From NCBI GenBank assembly GCA_051294375.1, contig CM119265.1:12888124-12952123 (forward strand): a stretch of DNA of 64,000 bases. Reading direction: 5' to 3'. The stretch is from Paraspadella gotoi. Its lineage: Eukaryota; Chaetognatha. Position numbers and translations under genes: made by a program. Numbering within the stretch: the stretch's first letter is position 1; each line of letters begins with the position of its first letter. This document shows, piece after piece, positions 12,101 through 25,000 of this stretch. Below the pieces are notes generated by a model that saw only the letters and a program-made list of their open reading frames with translations, searched no databases and was not told the origin of the DNA.

Positions 12101-13784
12101 TTGGATCCGGAAGAGATCCGCTTGGGAAAATGCCAAGTGCTACTCGTATATCCCTTTGGCCTGATAAGCCTGCCGACAGCCCTCCTCTCACCTGACGGTG
12201 AGGCAGGCAGTTGCCTGTTCTGGCCTGTTTTGCTACAGGAGATACAGACTCCTCTCCCTCCTCCTGTAGCCGTCGTTTTGGGCGACGCTCAGCGCGAGGA
12301 GAGTCGCGCCAAGTTGCTACAGGTTCAGGAAAGGTATCGGACGTCCATTGCCTGCTGAGAGGTCTCCGCCTGATCCGTTGAGTGGGAACAGGGGAACATT
12401 GTGCGGTTGGGGTGGCTCTGGGCGTTCCACCACCATTTGGATGAGCGAATCATAGCTTGGAGGGAGGTCGAATCGTCCTCCATACGGTTCAGAGAGGGTT
12501 CGAGAGCTTTGATGTAGATTGCCTCTCTAATACCTCTAGAAAACCAGTTTTGGTCATGGGACAGCACGAGACAGTCAGTTTCTCTGAACAGATGGCCAGA
12601 ATTTGCCGTGTGCTCGGCAATGGCCGATAAGTAATGACCACGTGGGTCCCGATATGGCTTTGTGTGCTGCTTGAACGATCTGTCAGAGACTTTTCTGTCT
12701 CGCCCACGTATGCTGCTGTGCAGGGTTGGTTGCCCTTCCCTGCACAGGCCGCCCAGTAGACGGTCCTGATGTTTTCGGTCTGGGGATTTTGTCTTTCGGT
12801 TTCACCAATTGCTCACGTAAGGAGCCGCGGGTCGTCACTGCACTGGATATCCCCTGCTTTGCCAGCACCCGAAATTTCACTTTATTCTACTAACTTATTA
12901 ATTTCTATTGTTAACATTAATTTCAGTTTATGTTTAGATTTTATGCATTTTATCTCTGTTGTACATTGCTAAATGTATTGTTTAAAAATTTTTGCTTTGC
13001 TCTCTCTCTCTCTCTCTCTCTCCACTCTCATTTCATTTTTCAAAGACTTACTTCTTCCCTCTCCTCACCTTCAGCTGTCCTCAGATCTGACCACTGTCCC
13101 TTACCTTATTCTTTGTTGGAAACTCTCCCTCAATTTCTCTTCTCTCTTCTCTCTTTCTCTCTCTCAAAAACTTACTTCAACAGAGACAAAATATTGATTG
13201 TCAAACACTGATGAAGGCTCTAAAGAATGACCGAAACATGTCTGACTAAATTGTGTCAAATAAATCGTTGTCAAACAAAAACTGTTTTTTCTAATACCTC
13301 AAAAACAACGAAAGGAGAGTATATACATAATTTTTTTTATATAATTTTTAAAAATATTTTAATAGATTGTTTAGAATTTAAAGATATGTGCAAAAAAATG
13401 CGCCACTTTATAAATGTACTGTACCTTTTTATTATTAATTTTTTTTTTTATCAGAATAAGCTAAATTGATATAGAGGCGAATAATAACGATACGGTACTA
13501 AATAGATATAAATTAGTGCTTTTTTGTATATGAGTGTACTGTAACTTTTAAATTATTGATTTTTTTTACAGGAACAACAAGCCAAATTGATATCAGGAAG
13601 CGCTAAACCCGACGAAAAATTGCAACAATCAATGAATTTAACAGTGAGGAGGCTCGATACCTATCAAAGAGAATTCCAATTATTAGATTTCTCCCTCAGT
13701 AGCGCTAGAATTTTTTTTCGCGCTGACAAAACGGCGGCAGAAGAAAAGGAGGAGAAAGAAGAAAAAGACAATTCTTCTAGTTAA
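6195..13784 (+). CDS. WASHC4: WASH complex subunit 4 (SWIP)
   Basis: Eight exons join in frame: 6195-6476, 6658-6778, 7006-7181, 7246-9458, 9955-10125, 10225-10487, 10548-10690 and 13572-13784. They give about 1,193 residues, close to the ~1,170 of human SWIP. Characteristic stretches are [22 protein letters not shown] in exon 4 and [22 protein letters not shown] near the end, followed by the charged C-terminal tail typical of the family. SWIP is a helical structural subunit of the pentameric WASH complex. It works with strumpellin to place WASH on endosomes, where Arp2/3 is activated for retromer-dependent sorting. Exon 4 is unusually large (2.2 kb) beside the 120-280 bp of the others. The last intron (10691-13571, 2.9 kb) is far longer than the rest and contains a Penelope-like relic. 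The coding sequence itself looks intact. Confidence 0.93.
9580..9800. repeat. GC-richer foreign-looking block in a WASHC4 intron
   Basis: A block of about 210 bp inside intron 9459-9954 is clearly richer in G+C than the surrounding AT-rich intron. It has no open frame and contains tRNA-flavoured stretches such as GGCTTCAACCCCTGGGGATC. It looks like an inserted short interspersed repeat, but I found no second copy in the window, so the class is uncertain. Confidence 0.3.
11496..11926 (-). repeat. left flanking repeat (pLTR) of the Penelope-like element
   Basis: Read on the minus strand this matches 12869-13297 over its whole length, including the outer end AAAAAACAGTTTTTGTTTGA, the hammerhead core, a long GA/CT tract and the inner end near 11926 (GTGAAATTT). 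The two copies differ in the lengths of the CT microsatellite tracts and at scattered bases. Confidence 0.8.
11540..11600 (-). ncRNA. hammerhead ribozyme motif (left copy)
   Basis: On the minus strand the core CTGATGA lies at 11587-11581. It is followed by stem II with perfect GGCTC/GAGCC arms, then GAAA at 11560-11557, then the short palindromic stem III ACATGT and a GTC cleavage triplet at 11553-11551. This is the minimal type I arrangement described in Penelope-like elements. The stem I arms show little pairing beyond the core, so activity, if any, may depend on dimers. The motif is direct from sequence. Self-cleavage is inferred. Confidence 0.75.
12869..13297 (+). repeat. right flanking repeat (pLTR) of the Penelope-like element
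   Basis: This is the plus-strand counterpart of 11496-11926, in inverted orientation around the GIY-YIG core. It begins GAAATTTCACTTTATTC and ends in the hammerhead region followed by AAATCGTTGTCAAAC. Its CT tracts lie near 12999-13022 and 13130-13165. Confidence 0.8.
13197..13255 (+). ncRNA. hammerhead ribozyme motif (right copy, decayed stem II)
   Basis: CTGATGA is at 13208-13214, GAAA at 13233-13236, and ACATGTC follows, as in the left copy. Stem II is damaged: GGCTC faces GACC with a shifted loop, whereas the left copy has a clean five-pair helix. It is probably weakly active or inactive. Confidence 0.6.
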
Positions 13785-14717
13785 ATGAGAAGCTTAGAAA
13801 CACTTGAACTTTTTTTACTATGGGTTTTCGGTTCCATTATTTCCATTAAATGTGTCCCCAAAATATTTTTTAGATCATCCATGATTCATTGATTGGTTCT
13901 GTCCACTTTTATATTTAAAATTTTATTATATTATTGGTGCTACAATTTTTTTATTCTTGAAATAACCTCATGAAGAGACAGTAATTATTGATAAGTGTTA
14001 ATGACAGAACCGTTTAATATAAGCAGTCCCTGAGCTTCGGATCAGGCTGTAACACCATGTTACAGGCGGGTTAAGCGCCCCGTCCCTCTTAACTGCCAGA
14101 GGACCACCGGGCTAGAACCCCGGACCTTTGGGTTGGGAGGCGAATGACTTGCCTCAGGCACCAATGGCCGCTGATGAACGGTTGGTGGATTTTAGTCGAT
14201 TGTTAGTCGATAGATATTGGTAAAGTCAAGAAAAAGGTTCACTTTGAGCGACTTTAAATGGTTATTGTTAAACAATTTTTTAAATTTCTAATTCTTCTCA
14301 TGATGTCGTCTTAGTCCATCGAAATCACCACATCCGACTTATAAGCAAGTTTCTTAAGACGATATATTGACAAAAAAGATCCATCGCTCACTTAACCTTT
14401 AGTTAATAACTGATTGAAATCGAAACTGCCTAATTCTTACTCGTGATAGAAATAATTCCATAGATAACAATTTTATTTTTATAAAACTCAAACAATAGTG
14501 GCAGCCTTGAACAAGGCTTTTTGGCCTACACTAATAATTTGTATTATAATTTTAGAAAGGCACTTGGGCTTTACAAATCCAATCATTACATTGAGGAAAG
14601 CGATTAATTCAAATTTATTTCTCTTTAAATTTAAAATGTGATAAAAATCAGGTGCAAGAACAATTAAAACAACAAAGCTGGATAAAAAGAACTATTTACA
14701 TCAGATAATTTTAGTTC
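13785..14717. other. intergenic region between convergent genes
   Basis: This is the 3' flank of WASHC4 (+) and of the small minus-strand gene. It is AT-rich with no credible ORF. It contains the SINE-like block listed separately. Confidence 0.5.
14020..14180 (-). repeat. tRNA-derived SINE relic
   Basis: Read on the minus strand, the block contains GAGGCAAGTCATTCGCCTCC, then AAAGGTC, then GGGGTTCTAGCCC. The last is one base off a tRNA B-box (GGTTCRANNCC), and the spacing fits a tRNA body with anticodon stem and T-arm. A GC-rich tail follows. It is flanked by AT-rich DNA. This is the usual form of an old tRNA-derived SINE and not a working tRNA, because the acceptor stem does not pair. Confidence 0.55.
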
Positions 14718-15140
14718 TCAGCCCTCAGTTTTTTCCTGGTCAAGTTTATCGAAAGATTCTTCAGGGATTATCCTTCTGGAGTTAGATCTTATGGTGGTCA
14801 GCAATTTTTCAGCTCGTCGAAGTCTTTTCAATCGCTCCGTCGAATTTTTGGCTTTATTTTTGGCACAGTATATTAACGAAGGAGTTTCTTTCGCAGCCGA
14901 GATGGAGTCCACTTTTGCTGGACATTCTGGCGATACAGTTTTACCCATAATTTGCTCTTGGTCAGCAATGACAACCTTCACGCTTTTTAGATTCTGCAAC
15001 TCATGTTGGCAGCGCTTTCGCGTCAAGCGCGTGACAAATCTTTGACCATTGAGGCGCCGCTTGCCAGTGCGTTTAAGTACTTTCTCGTACTTTTGAAAGG
15101 CGACTCCGAGTTCTTCTTCGCAATTAGGCTGATGATCCAT
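14718..15140 (-). CDS. hypothetical small basic protein
   Basis: A single-exon frame starts at the ATG at 15140 (MDHQPNCEEELG). An in-frame upstream ATG at 15179 would add 13 residues. It runs to a stop at 14718, giving about 140 residues. Lys and Arg are abundant, with an RTGKRRLNGQRFVTRLTRKR block near the N-terminus and ERLKRLRRAEKLLTTIRSNS near the C-terminus. That is typical of nucleolar or RNA-binding small proteins, but I do not recognise a family. It lies about 230 bp downstream of the TGS1 stop on the same strand. Codon use resembles its neighbours. It could be a genuine short gene or a last exon whose upstream exons I missed. Confidence 0.45.
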   Translation of the reverse strand: MDHQPNCEEELGVAFQKYEKVLKRTGKRRLNGQRFVTRLTRKRCQHELQNLKSVKVVIADQEQIMGKTVSPECPAKVDSISAAKETPSLIYCAKNKAKNSTERLKRLRRAEKLLTTIRSNSRRIIPEESFDKLDQEKTEG

Positions 15141-15370
15141 GGCGAACAATAAAGTCGAATGAAAGAAATTAGATCCCACGGAGAAACACCGCGGGATTGT
15201 TTCAGTTTAGATCGATCGGGAAGGAATCGAATTAGTTTTTATTTCATTCATTTTCATCTGTTTAATATAATTTTCTTTGAAACTAAAATGAAGGCAACAT
15301 TAAAAATTTTCATTTAAAAAACTTAACAGGCAACCTGAATAAATAGGAAGTTATTCAATAATAAAAACAT

Positions 15371-18383
<3,013 letters not shown>

Positions 18384-19029
18384 TGATTGATAATGAAATT
18401 GAGAGAAAGAATCTTCACTTCATAAACGGACTGAGTTTGCCTGCATTTAAAAATAATTGTCAAAGGGAAACTAAACGATTTCGAGAAAAAAGTGGCTACA
18501 CTTCTTCTAAATGCAATATTAAACGTACGGGCAAGACAGAATATCACAAGCTCAATTATGAATTAGAAATAATACGAACAAATTTTTAAGAAACCATAGC
18601 AAAATTAATGATAAAAACTAAAAACGTAATGACATTTAGAATGTAAAATAACTTAAGAAAATATTTCATGACATGGGAGAATAAACTAAACAAAAATTAT
18701 ATAAACATGATTGATTAGAAAACTTACTAGTATAAATATACAATACAATCCGCCAAATTACAAGTGAATAAAAACTCCGCATAATCTAAGTTCAATAAGC
18801 AGATATAGCGGGTGGACCGGGCTAATGTCAACGAACACATACAGTTAATCGCACTATGATGAAAATGCAATTCTAAGGCACGATATATATTATATATAGC
18901 AACGAAACGCGTTTTACGGGTTTTACCAACGATTTATTTCAGTTCCACTCGCAACACCGTCGAGATGCGTCTTTTTTAAAATTTTTTTTATTCCGTTTTT
19001 CGTGCAGATCCGTTAAAATTTATTTTCAA
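18384..19029. other. intergenic region, KMT2 to TGS1
   Basis: About 650 bp separate the KMT2 stop from the TGS1 ATG on the same (minus) strand. It is AT-rich with no supported gene. It must hold the KMT2 3' UTR and the TGS1 promoter. Confidence 0.5.
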
Positions 19030-22000
19030 TCAATTAAGGAATTTTCTGCATTTTTTTGAGCCGCAATAACAAGGTATTTTGACGTCTTCCTTAGGGAACT
19101 TGTAATCGTAAGTTAGTTCTTCGCCGGGCAGAATCCGTCGCTGAGCAAAAATGACGATGTGTTCAAGTCCCTCGGGGCCGCGAATGACTCGGGAGAAACA
19201 GTTAGGTTCGCAAGAATGGTTGATAAAACGGGCTGTGGGATTATGGATAAAATGAAATTGAGGAAAAAAGCTTCAGCATACGCAAAAACAAATGAAATAA
19301 CCAAACAAATTTGATATCTCAATCTCACCGGCGTTGCCGTGCATTGTCGCGTCAATGACGGTATCCGGGTCGATTCTGAACATATAGCATCCGATTCCTT
19401 TAGATTCGTATTTCATTTCACGGGCGTCGGTGAGAAAAGAGCGAATGAGCTGTCCCGCGTATTCGATGATCATTTCTCCTTCTTCGATGGTGCGCTTGCA
19501 AAATAAGCCTCGACCGTGAATTCGCGATCGGTACACGCCAACCGCTTCTTTGGCAGTCTGAAAAGGAAATCATTTTAGTTAGTCACGACTTGGGTAAAAA
19601 TTCCAAAATCACTTCTGACCTGTTTGAGGAACCGAAACCTCATTCCCAATGGAAGATGTAAGCAGGCAGTGGCGCGTTTGGCGGCCGCCGTCACCAGCGA
19701 TTCCTCCGATTCGGGAACGGGCGGAACGGGAGGTAGGCGACGATGAACAGAGGCTAGAAAGTCGAACATGTCGAAATCCGAGCGAGAAGCGTATGGTTCC
19801 GAACGACAGCATCCTGACAAAAAGAAAGTTATTTAATAAAAAATAACCAATTACTTAGTCTTCCTTGAATTTTATTCATATGAGTTCAAGCGCTAACCAG
19901 AATGACTTTCTTCAATGTGGTCGTCTTCTTCGTTTACCCGCGCCGCGTGCGAAAACCAAAATTTGTACAGTTTGAGCCTACTTCTTCCTTTCAGTTGTTC
20001 CAAGATGTAAACGATAGACGCTCGATCGAGGCCAAACATAGCTACTCCTGAACGAGCACCCACGAATGACAGCGGATTCAGCCCTAACAATTTTCGTCCT
20101 GCAGAGAAAATTATGAAGGCACTAAAAGTCGGATAAACAGAGTGGCTTAAAAAAAAAATTGACAAAAATAAGATTTCCGAAAATGTCAGGTTTTCACTCA
20201 CCACATTGAATTTTTGCCGTGATATTTATCCAAGCATCGTCGATGTTTTCGCTCTCCATAAAGAACCCGTCATCACTTCGGATCCGAAACACAATCTTGC
20301 TCTCCACCTTCTTCTCTTTTTTTCTGGGTGAACCGCTCTCTCCGACTGTTGATTTGGGCCTTACTAATCTCGTTACGGGACGTAAACCACCTCGGCGACA
20401 CGTCCAACTGTCTCCCGGGACCGAATAGTCCATAGCAGGGATCTGATTTTCGTTGCTTTCGTCAACCTCTTCCTTTTCTTTCCAAGGATCGACAGGCAGT
20501 CGCGTCGTTTTTGATGGAGATCGGATCAAACCCTCAACGCATCGCTTTTTCGAAGGCGTCGGACCGGATATCGCGAAAGATTTTGACAGGGTCGGGGAAT
20601 CGCCTTCCCAGTCCATCTGCAGCGGAAGGCCGCCCGCGCCCTTTTGCTGCATCCGCTGTTGCATCCAGGATGTTATTTGCTTCTCGTTAAGTCCAGTCTT
20701 GACCATGAGTTTATCAACGTCGCTGTTAGTTAACACAGGATTGGGAGAGCCGCTCAGAGTCAACGGGCCGCGATGGTGAGTTTCGAACCAATGTTCCAAG
20801 ATAGCCGTTTGAATGTCTGAAACAAGGCAGGTCTGCATCTTTTCAACCTTGGTCCTCCGTCGATTTTTGCACCATTCGAGAATAAACTCTCGGGACTTGT
20901 TAGTTGACTTGACAAGCTTATAAATTTCGCGACTCGTAGGGAATCCCGTTTTGTGATTCACGAACCACTTTTCCAAAAACGTAACATAGTTCGACTTTTC
21001 CTGATGTGACGAAGTGGCGCTGTTTTCGTCGAAACGTTGGCCAAGAATTTGTTTTCGACCGTGTTGCTTCCGTTGGTTCTCCAATTTTGGCTCCTCCTTG
21101 ACAATGTTCTTTTTGATGGGCTTTTTGTGATGATGATCGTGGTCTTCCTCGCTTTTTTTCTTTTGATTTACCGTCGACATTTGACGGCGCACTGCGAACC
21201 AATCTTGCGTTGTCTTCATCGGGATTCCAACCTGCGAACTGATTGCTTCCACCTCGGCCGACGAGGGAATTTCATCCAGCTCGTCGTAGCCTTGCATCTC
21301 GAACCACCGTTCCAACGTTTCCATGATCCTATTTGCATGCTCATCCATCGTTCGAGAGGAAGGACTTGGTTTTCCTGTCATTATAGACGAGCGGATTGCT
21401 TCAAAACGACTGCGTCTGAAAAATAAAGGTCATTTTGAATTACACAGTAAATAATTGAACGACAAAGAAATGAAAATTTTCAAATTACTTGTTTCACTAT
21501 TTTCTATTTTTATATTTTATGAAGGATTTAGTATTTGATTTATATTGTTTAAAGTTTTAAACAATATATATTGCTTTCTTTCTTACTAATCTTACTAATC
21601 ATTATATCTAATAACTCAATTTGGGAAGGGGAAGTCAGAGTTGTCATCTGGAAATAGAGGGAGCATCTATACAACACAAGGTTAAATTACAATCTGTCCT
21701 AGTTTTCTAACAGATATCACACATCATTTCTGTTAGAAAGTCATTAATAAAAAATCCTAATATGAAATTGGTACAACCAATATAAAAATTATCCATTCAT
21801 TTAATAAATAAGCTATCTTGCCCCTGACTGATAATATATAAGAGGCTGAACAGAAAGGGGTAGGAATGGATAATTTTTTGAGGGGGGACCAAAGTTATAT
21901 GTGATTTTTTTTACCAATAGGGGCACCTTTATGTCATGAATATAATTTTAAAATACTTTAATGAAAATTATATTTTTTCTTTATCCTATTTTTAATTATT

Positions 22001-25000
22001 TCTTTTTTTGAATATTTTTTATTTTTAATGTTTATTCAATGGGAAAGTCATCAGTTGGGAAACTATACCCTTCATGGATTTCGGCTCTTTAATCCCAATA
22101 TCCAGGTATAGGCGAGCCATCACCAAATGGTGATCCTTCATTGTTATCTTATATTTTAAAGGTATATTTTGAATGTATAATTTAAACAGACCAAAGCCCT
22201 AGTATCACAGCTTTATTAATTTTAGGGAAATTTATTAAGGTTTTGTAATAATTTGTAAATGAATTAAATAAGTTAAATAATTAATTAAATATTAAGTAAA
22301 TAATCAAGGGTATGTTAATGTAAAGTTAACATTAAGTTAATTAATAAAAGTTAAAAAATAAGTTAAATAAGTTTTTTAACTAATATTGTTGATGTTATTA
22401 TTATTATTATTTAAAGTGGTTTAATTTTGTTATTTTTACCTTATTATTTCTATTAGGAATTATCATGTATAATCTTTTTCGAAAATAGATTAATATCATT
22501 AATTTTATTGTTTACAAACAACGATTTTTTTTATCAATAACTACATGTTTATTGTTAAAGCCTTGCTTTTGCAATGCTTTATCAGCGCAATTTTCATAAT
22601 TCGGGGTAATTCGGAACACTTTTGGAAGTAATCCAATTTTCGCATACTAAATTTATTAATTTTTTTTTCTGGTGATATATCTTGGAAAGTGTCCCCGCTT
22701 AAGGTATTCGTTTTATCCTGCGGTCACAAGGGGCCGCATTTTTAAAACAAGAACGGTGATTCTAATGTGTTGCGCCGCAGTGACTTTATTTATTTATTTT
22801 CCCTTTGATCACATGATATGATTTGACATGACATGAGTAAAAAGCATTCTTAGCCCTTGTATTTATGATATGCACTGCATCGAGTGTTTTATTTATTCCT
22901 CAATCCTCATAGTTTAAAGATTTCCTGAGAAAGGCGCTAGCAGTCCCTTAGTTGCTTCGCGAGTACTCGCGCCGCGACTAAAAATAGAACACCTAATATA
23001 ATATGTATACATTTTTATAATATTACAGAAAATAATAACTAAAACACTTAATAAGAGCATAAAGCCTTTCATTAATGTTTTATGTATCAGTTTTGCAGTT
23101 TTTCAAAATTATAGAATCGTTGTACTACCTAACAAAATAAACTTTTGTTTTCGCTAATCCCTAAAACAACGAAAAGAGAGAAAATAACACAAAATATATT
23201 TGTAATAATATTCTTATAAAATAGTAAATTTTAAAAATAATTTTTTTAAAACTTTTAATAAAGATTCAGATTTTTCATAAAAAGTTGAATCAAAAATATA
23301 AAACGTGTTATCAAAAATTATGTCATCTTCAGCGCTTAAAACGGAAAAAAGGGTGAAAATTCTTAACTTTTTTATTCTCTGTAGTAGAAACTTATATATG
23401 TTAAAAAGTTTTAGTCATTTTTTGTGATCCAAACATTAAAATATCGTATAAAATATTTTTTAAGTTTCTTAATTTTTTACGGTGAATCCAAATCTGTTCT
23501 TAAAAATAAAAAAAATATTATTTTGAAATTTAACGATTTAATAAAGATATTACTACATAAATAATTGAATTTACTACACTGTTATGCTAAAAAAAATTTT
23601 AAAAGGATTTAAAATTCATTAATCACATGTCCATAGGCAGCAAAAAAATATTGTTCAATCACTCAATCTTTTCATCACAATGCATAGTTCGTACATCTCT
23701 CAGACTTATTTTGCTGTACCTCATAGATCGATCTCAGAGGTCATGGTTAATACTAATAGCTAAAGAAAAACGTCACTCACCGATAAGTCAGCGTTGACCT
23801 CTTGTTCTGGAACCACTTATTCACTTTCTTTGCTGGGACGTTACTGAGTTTTGCGAGTTCCATGATTTGCTCTTTTGTAGGTTCGTAGTTTCCGGTTTTT
23901 TTAAGAAACTGGACGAGAATTTCTCGGCGCTCAGATTCGGGCACAATAAATCGGTCTTGTCGGCGCGCCTTGTCGGGCGAATTAACGACCGAAGACGATG
24001 GCGTTGAAGAGGGCGTAGCGGAAGTTGAAGTCGGCAAAGAGTCAGTCTCACGTTTTATGGAAAGATCAAGCGGGGAATTTGAATGACTACGAAGAGCGGG
24101 GTCTACAAAGATGGGTGCCGCGGATGCCATTTTATATTCCAGAGCCTCTTGTGGCACCGTGACGCCTCGTTCGTTTGTTTGATCGATTCCAACGGGATCT
24201 TCTTCTTCCGTCCCTTCGACACCCAATGATCCCGTCAACGAAAGTAAAGTTTCTGCAGCCTGCTGCAAAAAGTCTGTCTCTTCCGCGGCAGAAATTCCTT
24301 CGTCAAGGTCAGCGACACCACTGCCAAACAAAGCGCCCGAGGTAGGTGTGGCGTTTCCGCCAGAGGCGACGGAGCTATTATTTTCGCGAAGGACGCTGTC
24401 AAAAAGCGACTCGTCGGCGGCAGCGAATCTCGACGATTCGTTTGGTGACGCGATTTCCTCGGCGGTAGCTTTTCCTGTATCATTGGGCAAGTCAGCCTTA
24501 ACACGAACGTCGAGGGTGAACCCATCTTCAGTCCGAGTGAATTGGTCCATAGGGCTCGGGCTCCGAATGACGCGACTTTCGGCGACGTCCTCCCAACAGG
24601 AATTCGATTCGTTCCCAACCGTTTCCACTTTCATTACCGTCGTCGATTCAGACGCCATTTTCCTTTTTCGTCCATAGGTCTTTTTCCCTGAATCAGTAAA
24701 TCGCGAATTCAAGAATTCGCATGCGTCATCGCCCTGCATCGAAGAAATTAACGTTATGCTTGACTCATTCGGCGATGGTACGCCCCCGCGATTTACGTAA
24801 ACCGTTTTGTTATTGATGGAAGTCATTGAGGCCGACAAAAGCGGCGGAGAGGGTCTAAATGTTTCGCTCTCATCGGCGTCTTCTATGTCGTTGTTCAAAA
24901 AATAAGTAGGAGATTCTTTTTTCGTTGCGAGTGAGAAAAGATCAGAATTGACTGTGGTTATAGGACCGTTGGTCCAGTTCGATATGAGCTGGTTCGTGTC

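Larger units (their letters stand above)
11496..13297 (-). mobile_element. degenerate Penelope-like retroelement in the last WASHC4 intron
   Basis: Two inverted copies of a ~425 bp sequence (about 11496-11926 and 12869-13297) flank a ~940 bp core. On the minus strand the core encodes the GIY-YIG endonuclease end of a Penelope-like element. Visible pieces are VYWAAC...[10 protein letters not shown] (near 12770-12690), then [11 protein letters not shown], then [15 protein letters not shown] (near 12530-12490). These lie in different frames, so at least two frameshifts have accumulated. No reverse transcriptase domain is present. The family is defined by an RT with a C-terminal GIY-YIG nuclease and by repeats that carry hammerhead ribozymes, and both flanking repeats here do. 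The copy is non-autonomous and intronic. It encodes nothing functional as it stands. Confidence 0.8.

Noticed and set aside
12092-12358. Plus-strand frame in the Penelope core
   Set aside because: It lies antisense to the GIY-YIG region, which explains the sequence better.
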